In this document: positions 8,951-16,713 of the stretch, piece by piece | Position numbering within the stretch: the first letter of the stretch is position 1 | How the letters are laid out: each line of letters opens with the position of its first letter | Origin: DASUBV01 sp036510065 | GTDB lineage: Bacteria > Actinomycetota > Actinomycetes > Streptosporangiales > Streptosporangiaceae | Reading direction: 5' to 3' | NCBI GenBank assembly: GCA_036510065.1 | Contig: DATCEO010000178.1 | Coordinates: 21,950-85,949 of the forward strand | Length of the DNA: 64,000 nucleotides | Made by a program: the position numbers and the translations under genes | The notes under the pieces: generated by a model | What the model was told of the DNA's origin: nothing | Database searches by the model: none | The model's input: the letters and a program-made list of their open reading frames with translations, nothing else

Positions 8951-8991
8951 CCCCGGCCGAAAGCTAGCCCCGGCCGAAAGCTGGCCCCGGC
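8917..8991. repeat. 17-bp tandem repeat across a stop codon
   Basis: Four copies of CCCCGGCCGAAAGCTAG (8917-8933, 8934-8950, 8951-8967, 8968-8984 with one change) plus a partial fifth. The TAG is read as a stop only in copy two. Because 17 is not a multiple of three, each copy presents a different frame. Confidence 0.93.
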
Positions 8992-9033
8992 TGGTGGGCG
9001 ACAGCACCAGCCCTCCGGGCCAGGCACTTCCGG

Positions 9034-9357
9034 CTATCCGAACTGGCCGGGCTGGTAGTCGCCGGCGGGCTGCTGGACGATGACGTTCATCCGGTTGAAG
9101 GCGTTGATGAGCGCGATCAGGGAGACCAGTGCGGTGAGCTGCTCGTCGTCGTAGTGCTTGGCGGCATGAGCCCAGGCCTGGTCCGTGACCCCGCCGGCCG
9201 CATCCGCGATGCGGGTGCCCTGCTCGGTCAGCTCCAGCGCAGCGCGCTCGGCCTCGGTGAAGACCGTGGCCTCCCGCCACGCCGCGACCAGGTTGAGGCG
9301 CACCGACGACTCACCGGCGGCGGCGTCCTTGGTGTGCGTGTCGGTGTGGCTACACAC
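9034..9357 (-). pseudogene. AhpD/carboxymuconolactone decarboxylase-like, 5'-truncated
   Basis: The 107 residues match the C-terminal two thirds of AhpD-type CMD proteins ('HTKDA ... RLNLVAAWREATVFTEAERAALELTE ... NAFNRMNV'). The N-terminal helix pair is missing, and the CxxC redox motif that should precede HTKD reads C-S-H-T, so the second cysteine is lost. An in-frame TAG sits directly before the GTG at 9357 and there is no ribosome-binding site. This looks like a decayed gene; a short functional protein is less likely. Confidence 0.55.
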
Positions 9358-9522
9358 CTATGACGCAACGGCTCGGCCCGATGTGCCAGGAACGAATGTG
9401 ACGTGCCTCTCCCGGCCCGCGCGAGTCCATCGCGGGGGCATCATCCTGGCCGCCACATTCATGTGGCTACGACGATGAGGAGATAGGCCCGCACCTGGCC
9501 GGGACCGCGACCGCGGCTCCTG

Positions 9523-10497
9523 TCAGTTCTGCGTGGCGAGCGCCTGATCGGATACCAGGAGCACGAGCTTTCCCCCCGCGCGCCCGGACTGGCTGACGCA
9601 CACGGCCTCCGGCCAGTCCGTCAGCGCGAACGTGCGGGCGATCGGGATCGTGAAGCGGCCCTCGGCGGCCAGCTGTGCCGCCTCTGGTAGGACGTCGTAG
9701 CGCAGCGTCGTGTCGCTGCCGTAGCTGACCCGCACGCCCAGTTCCGCTGCGGCCTCGAAGTCACTGAGGGTGAGTACGTGGTCCGCGTCGCCGGCAATCT
9801 CGACCAGGTTGGGCAGCGCGCCACTGACCGGTCCGGCGTCGAGCACGAAGTCGACGGATCCTCCGGCCAGGGACGCCACCCGGTCGACCATGCCGTCGCC
9901 GTAGGACGTCACCTCGGCGCCGAGCGCCCGGAGCTCGTCGGCCCGGGTGGCGCCGGCCGTCACGATCACCCGGGCCCCGCGCAGGAGTGCGAACTGGACT
10001 GCCGCGAACCCGACGGTGGAGCCAGCGCCGTGGATCAGCACGGTCTGCCCGCCACTCACGCCGAGTTCGTCGAGGCCGCGGTACGCCGTCTCGACGGCCA
10101 TCGGCAAGGCCGCCGCCCGGACCGGGTCGAGACCCGCAGGCACGCGGGTCCAGTGGTCCAGCACGGCCAGGTCGGACGCGCCGGCCGATGCCCCGAGGTA
10201 CGGGGCCGGGCCCACGACGAGGTCCCCGACCGCGACATCCGCGACCCCGTCACCGATCCGGTCGACTATGCCGGACACCTCCAGCCCGATACCGCGCGGC
10301 AGGTCACCCGCAAACAGGCCGTTGCACAGCGCCCAGTCAGCCGGATTGAGCCCGCAGGCATGGACCGCAACACGGACCTGACCCGGTTCCGGCTCGGGTA
10401 CCCCGGCGGTCTCCAGGACGAGGACCTCCTCGGGCGGGCCGTAACGGTGGAAACGCACGGTGCGCATGGGACGGGAAGCCGGATCGGTGGAGGGCAC
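9523..10497 (-). CDS. NADPH:quinone reductase-like MDR oxidoreductase
   Basis: A 324-residue zinc-independent medium-chain dehydrogenase/reductase. The N-terminal GroES-like domain has 'VHACGLNPADWALCNG' and 'GIGLEVSGIVDRIGDGVADVAVGD'. The Rossmann domain carries 'VLIHGAGSTVGFAAVQFALLRGARVIVTAG', the NADPH-binding motif. The structural-zinc cysteines are absent, as in quinone oxidoreductases. GTG 10497 is chosen because AAAGGAG lies 5 nt upstream. It probably reduces quinones or enones. A fragment of a regulator-like gene (10590-10742) lies upstream on the other strand and may once have controlled it. Confidence 0.9.
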   Translation of the reverse strand: MPSTDPASRPMRTVRFHRYGPPEEVLVLETAGVPEPEPGQVRVAVHACGLNPADWALCNGLFAGDLPRGIGLEVSGIVDRIGDGVADVAVGDLVVGPAPYLGASAGASDLAVLDHWTRVPAGLDPVRAAALPMAVETAYRGLDELGVSGGQTVLIHGAGSTVGFAAVQFALLRGARVIVTAGATRADELRALGAEVTSYGDGMVDRVASLAGGSVDFVLDAGPVSGALPNLVEIAGDADHVLTLSDFEAAAELGVRVSYGSDTTLRYDVLPEAAQLAAEGRFTIPIARTFALTDWPEAVCVSQSGRAGGKLVLLVSDQALATQN

Positions 10498-10589
10498 AGG
10501 AACTCCTTTGCGCTGATAACAGGTTTCGCCGGCGGTGACGAGCTCGAGGCGCACCTGGTCGCCGGCGGCGCTGGAGAGCCGCGGCGTAG

Positions 10590-10742
10590 TCGAGCGCCGC
10601 CCGGCTGGCCCTCGACATGGGCCTACTCGTGCTGCGCACGGCCTCCGAGAGCTGGGTCGCGGGCGGGCGCCAATCGTTCGCGGCGCGTGTCCGCACCGCT
10701 GCGGACGAACTGCGCCTGATCGCCGGTCAGCTCACCGTGTGA
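10590..10742 (+). pseudogene. C-terminal regulator fragment (TetR-like?)
   Basis: A 50-codon open stretch ending in TGA reads 'ARLALDMGLLVLRTASESWVAGG ... RTAADELRLIAGQLTV', which resembles the last helices of TetR-type regulators. An in-frame TAG lies directly upstream at 10587-10589 and no DNA-binding domain or start site is present. It sits in the 403-bp stretch 10498-10900, which otherwise shows only the start region of the oxidoreductase gene and a hexanucleotide repeat. Family assignment is weak. Confidence 0.3.
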
Positions 10743-10880
10743 GTCGTGCTGGTCCTTGGGTCCACGGGGTGACCGCATCGCTGGAACCCTCGATCCGACC
10801 CCCCGCCTGTGCACCGAGTTCAGCTGAACGCGGCACCCACCCAGCCTCCGCCTCACCGTCCGATCATTTAGGGAGACACG

Positions 10881-10910
10881 CCCTAGCCCTAGCCCTAGCC
10901 CTAGCCCTGA
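10881..10910. repeat. Hexanucleotide CCCTAG repeat giving stacked stops
   Basis: Four CCCTAG units and one CCCTGA. On the minus strand the LapA-like gene ends in this repeat. Its frame reads GGC TAG four times, so there are four in-frame stop codons six bases apart. Confidence 0.9.
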
Positions 10911-11368
10911 TCCGCGGCCGCGGCGGCGGCGGCGCTGGATTTGGCGTCGAGCTTGCGGTGCCGGCGCGCCGTCCGGCGCAGCTGGATGATCCTCGCGGAG
11001 CCGGGGAGGACGACCAGGAGCACGCCGAGCACGGCCGCCAGGAGCAGCGCGACACCGAGCGGCAGGTGACCGCTGGCCCCGAAGAACTTGATGTCGACCT
11101 TGGTCCCGTTCTGCAGGATGAAGATCAGCAACAGCAGCAGGACCAGGGCGAACAGGCCCGATGCGACCCAGACGCCGCCGACTCGGGTGCGCCGGACCAC
11201 ATGCTGGGGCGGCGCGGCCGGGACAGCCGGCGTGGGCTCGGGGGGGCCTTCCGGCACAGCCACTGCTGGCGGCTGCTCCTCGGCCTGGACTGGCAGCTGG
11301 TCCGACGGCACGGCCGCATCGGGCTGACCGGAAGTGACCGGTCCATTGCTTCCACGCGGCAGCGTCAT
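10901..11368 (-). CDS. LapA-domain (DUF1049) membrane protein
   Basis: A 155-residue inner-membrane protein. A proline-rich cytoplasmic N-terminus (about 60 residues) is followed by two membrane helices ('GVWVASGLFALVLLLLLIFIL' and 'LPLGVALLLAAVLGVLLVVL'), separated by 'QNGTKVDIKFFGASGHL'. 'ILQN' plus this short loop is characteristic of the LapA/DUF1049 domain. A basic tail with poly-alanine from a GCG run ends the protein. In Gram-negatives LapA acts in LPS assembly; here there is no LPS and the role is unknown. It lies downstream of the mca pair, 99 bp away. Confidence 0.82.
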   Translation of the reverse strand: MTLPRGSNGPVTSGQPDAAVPSDQLPVQAEEQPPAVAVPEGPPEPTPAVPAAPPQHVVRRTRVGGVWVASGLFALVLLLLLIFILQNGTKVDIKFFGASGHLPLGVALLLAAVLGVLLVVLPGSARIIQLRRTARRHRKLDAKSSAAAAAAADQG

Positions 11369-11467
11369 CTGTCATTCACCGTCCCCAGGTGGGTGTCTGG
11401 CGGCTCAGTGCCCAGTAAAAGGGCACCTAACCTATTCGGCGAGGTTCGCCCGGCGGATTGCCGGGCG

Positions 11468-11686
11468 CTACCGCGGGCTGGTCGGGTCCTGGCCGGTACT
11501 GGCGGCCAGCTGGTCGGCGTCCGTTGCCTCGGCAGCCGAGTCCTGCTGGGCGGCGTTGACCTTGCGCAGGTGCTTGGCCATCGACCGGAAGACGAAGAAC
11601 AGAATGACGCCCATCCCGAAGACGACCAGGAAGCCGAGCGTGCCTGGCTGGTCGAACGCGCTCGACGACGCGGCCAGAACCGTCAC
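11468..11686 (-). CDS. Small single-helix membrane protein downstream of mca
   Basis: A 72-residue protein with one membrane helix (about residues 17-34, 'LGFLVVFGMGVILFFVFRSM') and a hydrophilic C-terminus. Its GTG start overlaps the mca stop (GTGA), so it is translationally coupled to mca. Small proteins of this kind follow mca in other actinobacteria. Function unknown; a membrane-associated helper for mycothiol detoxification is only suggested by the coupling. Confidence 0.75.
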   Translation of the reverse strand: MTVLAASSSAFDQPGTLGFLVVFGMGVILFFVFRSMAKHLRKVNAAQQDSAAEATDADQLAASTGQDPTSPR

Positions 11687-12639
11687 AGGCTCACCCTCTC
11701 CCGGATCCCGGCGAACAGGTCATCCTCTGGTATCTCAGTATCTACCACTGACCTGGCCAGGTGATAATCCTCGGTCGGCCACGCCGCCCGCTGGACATCG
11801 GCCGAGCAGGCGAACCAGGAGCTCTCCGGGTCGATCTGGGTGGCGTGCGCGAGCAGGGCCTGGTCCCGAATCTCGAAGTAATCGCCGCAGGGGACTCGCG
11901 TGGTGATCTCCAGCGGGAGGCGGTCCGTCCGCTCCTTCCACTCCGCGATCCGCTCGGCATACGGGGACGGCAGTCCGCGCCGGCGCATCTCCTCGTCCAG
12001 CGCGAGGAACCTGGCCAGGTGGAAGGTGGCGAAGTAGTACAGCTTGAGCGGCTGCCAGGGATCGCCGCAGCCGGGGTACCGGTCCGGGTCCCCGGCGGCC
12101 TCGAAGGCCTCGATCGCCACCTGATGGGTCTTGATGTGATCGGGATGCGGGTAACCGCCGCTCTCGTCGTAGGTGATCAGCGCGTGCGGGCGGAACTCCC
12201 GGACGGCCTGCACCAGGGGCTGCGCGGCGACCGCCAGCGGCTCCAGTGCGAAGCATCCCTCCGGCAGCGGCGGCAGCGGGTCGCCTTCGGGCAGGCCGGA
12301 ATCGGTAAACCCCATGAACCGCTGCTGGACCCCGAGGATCTCGCGCGCCCTGGCCATCTCCGCCCGCCGGACGGCGGCCAGGTCAGCCCGGATCTCCGGC
12401 CGCTCCATCGCCTTGTTGAGGATGTCTCCGCGCTCCCCGCCGGTCATGGTGCAGACCAGCACGCTGGCACCCTCGCGGACGTAGCGGGCCATGGTGGCCG
12501 CGCCCTTGCTCGACTCGTCGTCCGGGTGCGCGTGCACGGCCATCAGCCGCAGTTCGGCGCCAATTGGCGACGCGGCGGCCAGGGCGGGAGCAGGGCGGCG
12601 CGCGGGCGCGGCGCCCTGGTCGGAACTAACGGCAGGCAA
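11683..12639 (-). CDS. mca: Mycothiol S-conjugate amidase
   Basis: A 318-residue zinc amidase that cuts mycothiol-toxin conjugates to release mercapturic acids (N-acetyl-cysteine adducts) for export. The zinc site reads 'AVHAHPDDES' near residue 35 and 'GGYPHPDHIKTH' near residue 150, as in the LmbE/MshB/Mca superfamily. The length and 'LPLEITTRVPCGDYFEIRDQALLAHATQIDPESSWF' favour Mca over the deacetylase MshB. Start TTG 12639 has AAGGGG upstream. It is divergent from greA and coupled to the small membrane protein. This gene marks a mycothiol-producing actinobacterium. Confidence 0.95.
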   Translation of the reverse strand: MPAVSSDQGAAPARRPAPALAAASPIGAELRLMAVHAHPDDESSKGAATMARYVREGASVLVCTMTGGERGDILNKAMERPEIRADLAAVRRAEMARAREILGVQQRFMGFTDSGLPEGDPLPPLPEGCFALEPLAVAAQPLVQAVREFRPHALITYDESGGYPHPDHIKTHQVAIEAFEAAGDPDRYPGCGDPWQPLKLYYFATFHLARFLALDEEMRRRGLPSPYAERIAEWKERTDRLPLEITTRVPCGDYFEIRDQALLAHATQIDPESSWFACSADVQRAAWPTEDYHLARSVVDTEIPEDDLFAGIRERVSL

Positions 12640-12944
12640 CGAGTACCCCTTCAGCGGCTGTCAGCGGGATGGTGCAGCGGGAACATCGCGAAAAGACCGG
12701 TATGCGAGCAACCGGCCTGGCCTTCTTCGGAGCAGGCCGGGAGGCTATTGTGCAGGACAACAAGCCGGTCTGCAGGCGGCATTCCCGCCATCTGGCTGTG
12801 ACCGGATGGTCCCGTGGCGCCGCCCGAGACCATTGACAAGGTGCGACATACTCGCGAAGCCTTGTTAGCCTCGGAGGATTACCCCCAACCGGGTCCCACC
12901 GGACCCCGCGGAAGACAAGCTCCGCACCCACGCGAGGAGTACCC
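12640..12944. promoter_or_regulatory. mca/greA divergent intergenic region
   Basis: A 305-bp region holding the promoters of mca (leftward) and greA (rightward). A consensus -35 TTGACA is present at 12833-12838 on the plus strand; no -10 box lies at the standard 17-bp spacing, so its use is unproven. I see no small gene here. Confidence 0.35.
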
Positions 12945-13445
12945 GTGACCGAAACCCGCGATGACACCGTCACCTGGCTCACTCAGGAGGCGTACGACCG
13001 GCTGAAGGCCGAGCTCGATCACCTTTCGGGTACGGGCCGTATCGAGATCGCTAAGAAGATCGAGGCCGCCCGGCTCGAGGGCGACCTGAAGGAGAACGGC
13101 GGCTACCACGCCGCCAAGGATGAGCAAGGCATCATGGAGGCCCGGATCATCGTGGTCACCAACATCCTGGACAACTCGCGGGTCGGCACGGCCCCCCGCA
13201 CCGACGGCGTGGTGGGTCCCGGCATGACCGTGACCATCCGCTTCGCGGGCGACGATGACGAGGTGACGTTCCTGCTGGCCTCCCGGGAGGAGAGCGGCGC
13301 GCCCATCGACGTCTACTCGCCCCGGTCGCCGCTGGGCGTGGCCATCAACGGCAAGAAGGTCGGCGAGAGCGCAACCTACAGCCTGCCCAACGGCCGTTCC
13401 ACCACGGTCGAGATCCTCGAGGCCGTCCCCTACGGCGGCATGTAA
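12945..13445 (+). CDS. greA: Transcription elongation factor GreA
   Basis: A 166-residue GreA that rescues backtracked RNA polymerase by stimulating transcript cleavage. The coiled-coil domain contains 'EAARLEGDLKENGGYHAAKDEQG' around residues 43-65, with the acidic tip Asp and Glu (DLKEN). The C-terminal FKBP-like domain ends 'SPLGVAINGKKVGESATYSLPNGRSTTVEIL', the standard GreA C-terminal motif. GTG 12945 is preceded by GAGGAG. Its last 16 bases overlap the 3' end of the convergent Lrp gene. Confidence 0.97.
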   Translation: MTETRDDTVTWLTQEAYDRLKAELDHLSGTGRIEIAKKIEAARLEGDLKENGGYHAAKDEQGIMEARIIVVTNILDNSRVGTAPRTDGVVGPGMTVTIRFAGDDDEVTFLLASREESGAPIDVYSPRSPLGVAINGKKVGESATYSLPNGRSTTVEILEAVPYGGM

Positions 13446-13927
13446 GCCCCTGCTGTCGCTGAGGCCCCAGCGGCCGCGCCGACCAGCGGCAGTACCCGGT
13501 ACCCGATAGGGGCGGCCAGCGCGATGACCGTCGAGGCGCGCAGCACGCCCGGAACGTCGACGATCGCGTCCACCACCCGCTGCAGGTCGGCGTTGGTGCG
13601 TGCCACGACCCGGCAGAGCATGTCGCCCGCCCCGGTGATGGTGTGCGCCTCGAGCACCTCGGGGATCCCCGACAGCCGCCCGGCCACCTGATCGTGCCCG
13701 CCCGCCTGGCGGATCTCGAGCGTCACGAACGCGGTCACCCCGTAGCCCACCGCCGCCGGATCGACGTCGGGACCGTAGCCGGTGATCACGCCCCGGGACT
13801 GGAGCCGGTCCAGGCGCGCCTGGACGGTCCCGCGGGCCACCCCGAGCCGCCGCGACGCCTCGAGCATCCCGACCCTCGGCTCCCCGGTCAGCAGCTCGAT
13901 CAGCTTCGCGTCCAGCTGGTCGATCAC
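13430..13927 (-). CDS. Lrp/AsnC family transcriptional regulator
   Basis: A 165-residue regulator. The N-terminal winged helix ('LDAKLIELLTGEPRVGMLEASRRLGVARGTVQARLDRLQSRGVITGY') is followed by a RAM/ACT-like ligand domain ('VTAFVTLEIRQAGGHDQVAGRL ... VLEAHTITGAGDMLCRVVARTNADLQRVVDAI'). GTG 13927 follows GGAGGGTGG. It is divergent from hppD across 221 bp, which suggests that it controls hppD in response to an aromatic amino acid, a common arrangement in actinobacteria. Its 3' end overlaps greA by 16 bp on the opposite strand. Confidence 0.93.
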   Translation of the reverse strand: MIDQLDAKLIELLTGEPRVGMLEASRRLGVARGTVQARLDRLQSRGVITGYGPDVDPAAVGYGVTAFVTLEIRQAGGHDQVAGRLSGIPEVLEAHTITGAGDMLCRVVARTNADLQRVVDAIVDVPGVLRASTVIALAAPIGYRVLPLVGAAAGASATAGAYMPP

Positions 13928-14148
13928 CCGCCACCCTCCCGCCGCTTCGCATCCCGCTGGTCGGCAGCCGCTTTACGCGCTACAGGCTGTACATCTTACC
14001 CAGCAGTAGCGCCAACTAGCTAGGCATTATGTCTATCCAAAATCGAAACTATTGCGCATCTTGTCACTCATGGCCATGCTGGCGCTACTACTGCGAGCGC
14101 AGCCACGGAACCGGCAGGATCAAGCCGGGCAGAGTCAAGGAGCACGGC

Positions 14149-15294
14149 ATGGGACTCGACACGGCGGACGTCCAGGGACGCCAGGCAAGACGGCTGTCGG
14201 CAGCCGAGGAGTTCCCGGTCACCGGCATGGACGCGGTGGTGTTCGCCGTCGGCAACGCGCGCCAGGCCGCGCACTACTACTGCACCGCCTTCGGCATGCG
14301 CTGCGTCGCCTACCGGGGCCCGGAGACCGGCTGCCGGGATGAGGTGGGGTACGTGCTGGAGTCCGGGAGCGCGCGATTTGTCCTGACCGGCGCGGTCCGG
14401 GCCGGGAACGCCCTCAGCGCTCACGTCGCCGCGCACGGGGACGGCGTCATCGACCTGGCTATCGGCGTCCCGTCGGCCGAGGCGGCCTACGAGCTCGCGA
14501 TCGCCCGCGGCGCCACCGGCATCGACGAGCCGCGGGTGGCCGAGGATGCCTTCGGCAAGGTGGTGCTGGCCTCCATCGCCGCCTACGGCGACACGCGGCA
14601 CACGCTGGTCGAGCGGACTAACTACGCGGGCCCGTACCTGCCGGGCTACGTCGCGGCCGGCCCGCTCACCGCGCACGGTCCCGGCCCGTTCTTCACCCAG
14701 GTCGATCACTGCGTCGGCAACGTCGAGCTGGGCCGGATGGATGAGTGGGTCAGCTTCTACGGCACCGTCATGGGCTTCACGAACATGAAGGAGTTCGTCG
14801 GGGACGACATCGCCACCGAGTACTCGGCGCTGATGAGCAAGGTGGTCGCCGACGGCAGTCGCAAGGTCAAGTTCCCGATCAACGAGCCGGCCGCGGGCAA
14901 GCGCAAGTCGCAGATCGACGAGTACCTGGAGTTCTACGGCGGTCCCGGCGTCCAGCACGTCGCGCTGGCCACCGACGACATCGTCGGCGCGGTCCGGGGC
15001 ATGCGGGCCGCCGGGGTGGAGTTCCTGGACACCCCGGGCAGCTACTACGACACCCTGGGCGAGTGGGCCGGCGACACCCGGGTGCCGCTGGCGGAACTGC
15101 GCGAGCTCGGGCTGCTCGTGGACCGCGACGAGGACGGCTACCTGCTGCAGATCTTCACCAAGCCGGTCCAGGACCGGCCCACCGTGTTCTTCGAGCTGAT
15201 CGAGCGGCACGGATCCGAGGGCTTCGGCAAGGGCAACTTCAAGGCGCTGTTCGAGGCCATCGAGCGCGAGCAGGCCCGGCGGGGCAACCTCTGA
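14149..15294 (+). CDS. hppD: 4-hydroxyphenylpyruvate dioxygenase
   Basis: A 381-residue Fe(II) dioxygenase that converts 4-hydroxyphenylpyruvate to homogentisate in tyrosine breakdown. Iron ligands are visible at H187 ('VDHCVGNV'), H270 ('GVQHVALATDDI') and E349 ('FFELIERHG'), the same numbering as the Streptomyces avermitilis enzyme. Two vicinal-oxygen-chelate halves are present. ATG 14149 is chosen because AAGGAG lies 7 nt upstream and gives the family length; the frame stays open to 14029. The next homogentisate-pathway genes are not in this window. Confidence 0.98.
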   Translation: MGLDTADVQGRQARRLSAAEEFPVTGMDAVVFAVGNARQAAHYYCTAFGMRCVAYRGPETGCRDEVGYVLESGSARFVLTGAVRAGNALSAHVAAHGDGVIDLAIGVPSAEAAYELAIARGATGIDEPRVAEDAFGKVVLASIAAYGDTRHTLVERTNYAGPYLPGYVAAGPLTAHGPGPFFTQVDHCVGNVELGRMDEWVSFYGTVMGFTNMKEFVGDDIATEYSALMSKVVADGSRKVKFPINEPAAGKRKSQIDEYLEFYGGPGVQHVALATDDIVGAVRGMRAAGVEFLDTPGSYYDTLGEWAGDTRVPLAELRELGLLVDRDEDGYLLQIFTKPVQDRPTVFFELIERHGSEGFGKGNFKALFEAIEREQARRGNL

Positions 15295-15297
15295 GCG

Positions 15298-15318
15298 GCC
15301 CGCCGCCCGGCGGCGGGC
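15298..15318. terminator. Bidirectional hairpin terminator
   Basis: Perfect 9-bp stem (GCCCGCCGC / GCGGCGGGC) with a CCG loop in the 36-bp gap between the convergent hppD and threonine dehydratase genes. Confidence 0.65.
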
Positions 15319-15330
15319 GGACGGGCGTGC

Positions 15331-16551
15331 CTAGCTGAAGATCAGCGTGTAGCCGGTCTTGCGGAGCTGGCTGATGACCATGTCGCAGTGCTCCGGGCCG
15401 CGGGTCTCGACCTGCAGCATGACCTCGGCCTCGTCGACGTTCAGGTCGGCGGTGACCCGCTCGTGCAGGACCTCGATGACGTTCGCCCCCAGGTCCGCGA
15501 GCTCGGACAGCAGGTTCGCCAGGGCACCGGGGCGGTCGGGCAGGCGGCAGCGGAACGCGAGGTACCGGCCCGCGGCCGACAGCCCGTGCCGCAGCACCTT
15601 GGCCAGCAGGAGCGGATCGATGTTGCCGCCCGACAGGACCACGACGACCGGCGGCTCGAACACGGCCACGTGCTCCAGGATCGCCGCGACGCCGGCCGCG
15701 CCGGCGGGCTCCACGAGCTGCTTGGCCCGCTCCAGGCACAGCAGCAGCCCGCGGGACAGGTTCTCCTCCGAGACGGTGACCACCTTGGCTCCCAGGCCGC
15801 CCAGGATCGCCGTGGTCAGGTCACCCGGCTCGGCGACCGCGATGCCGTCGGCCATGGTCGCCATGGCGGTCACGGTGACCGGGTACCCGGCGGACAGAGA
15901 GCCGGGGAACGGCGCCACCGCCTCGGCCTGCACGCCGATCACCCGGGCCGCCGGCAGCCGGTCGGCCGCCGCCACGGCGATGCCGGCCGCCAGGCCGCCG
16001 CCCCCGACGGGGACCACGATCGTGCGCGCCTGCGGGCACTGCTGGGCGATCTCCAGCCCCACCGTGCCCTGGCCGGCGATCACGTCGGGGTGCTCGAAAG
16101 GATGGATGAAGACCGACCCGGCTTCCAGCGCGAGCTGGCGGGCCCGGCTCAGGGCGGCCTCGACGGACGCCCCGTGCAGGACGACGTGGGCCCCGTAGGA
16201 ACGGGTCGCGGCGATCTTGGGCAGCGGGGCGCCGGCCGGCATGACCACGGTCGCCCGGGCGCCGAGCTCGGCGGCCGCGAGCGCCACCCCCTGGGCGTGA
16301 TTGCCCGCGCTGGCCGCCACCACGCCGCGGGCGCGCTCGGCGGGGGTGAGGCGCGCGATGCGCACGTAGGCGCCGCGGACCTTGAACGATCCGGTGCGCT
16401 GCAGGTTCTCGCACTTGAGGTAGACCGGGCCGCCGACCAGCTCCGACAGCGCGCGCGACTGCACCAGCAGCGTCTGGCGGATCGCGCCCGAGAGCACGGC
16501 GGCGGCCTCGACCACGTCGTCGATGCTCACCGGCAGCGGCCTTGTCCCCAT
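15331..16551 (-). CDS. ilvA: Threonine ammonia-lyase (threonine dehydratase)
   Basis: A 406-residue PLP enzyme that deaminates threonine to 2-oxobutanoate, the first step to isoleucine or a catabolic route. The PLP lysine is K57 in 'GSFKVRGAY'; the phosphate-binding glycine loop is 'VPVGGGGLAAGIA'. A single C-terminal ACT-like domain ('AFRCRLPDRPGALANLLSELADLGANVIEV') gives the short form, so regulation differs from the two-ACT E. coli IlvA. ATG 16551 with GGGAG upstream is preferred to a longer frame to 16638. Confidence 0.93.
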   Translation of the reverse strand: MGTRPLPVSIDDVVEAAAVLSGAIRQTLLVQSRALSELVGGPVYLKCENLQRTGSFKVRGAYVRIARLTPAERARGVVAASAGNHAQGVALAAAELGARATVVMPAGAPLPKIAATRSYGAHVVLHGASVEAALSRARQLALEAGSVFIHPFEHPDVIAGQGTVGLEIAQQCPQARTIVVPVGGGGLAAGIAVAAADRLPAARVIGVQAEAVAPFPGSLSAGYPVTVTAMATMADGIAVAEPGDLTTAILGGLGAKVVTVSEENLSRGLLLCLERAKQLVEPAGAAGVAAILEHVAVFEPPVVVVLSGGNIDPLLLAKVLRHGLSAAGRYLAFRCRLPDRPGALANLLSELADLGANVIEVLHERVTADLNVDEAEVMLQVETRGPEHCDMVISQLRKTGYTLIFS

Positions 16552-16694
16552 GACTGAAGTCTCCCATTGCCGCGCCGGCCTGGTCACCGGCCCGGCGCTG
16601 TCCGGCCAGGGCCACCCGGCCCGGCACCCCGGCAGCACCCGCGCCGGGCGCGCGTCCTCCGCCCCGAGCCTCCCGAGATGCGCGGCTGGCCGGG

Positions 16695-16711
16695 CTCGAC
16701 ATAGTGTCGAG
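16695..16711 (+). promoter_or_regulatory. Leaderless-type -10 inside a palindrome
   Basis: CTCGACA-TAG-TGTCGAG is a perfect 7-bp inverted repeat ending 2 nt before the GTG at 16714. It contains TAGTGT (16702-16707), a TAnnnT -10 six nt from the start codon. No Shine-Dalgarno is present. A repressor bound here would cover the promoter. Confidence 0.5.
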
Positions 16712-16713
16712 TT

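Noticed and set aside
8917..8991. Possible CRISPR-like array
   Set aside because: Repeats are contiguous 17-bp units with no spacers and no cas genes nearby.
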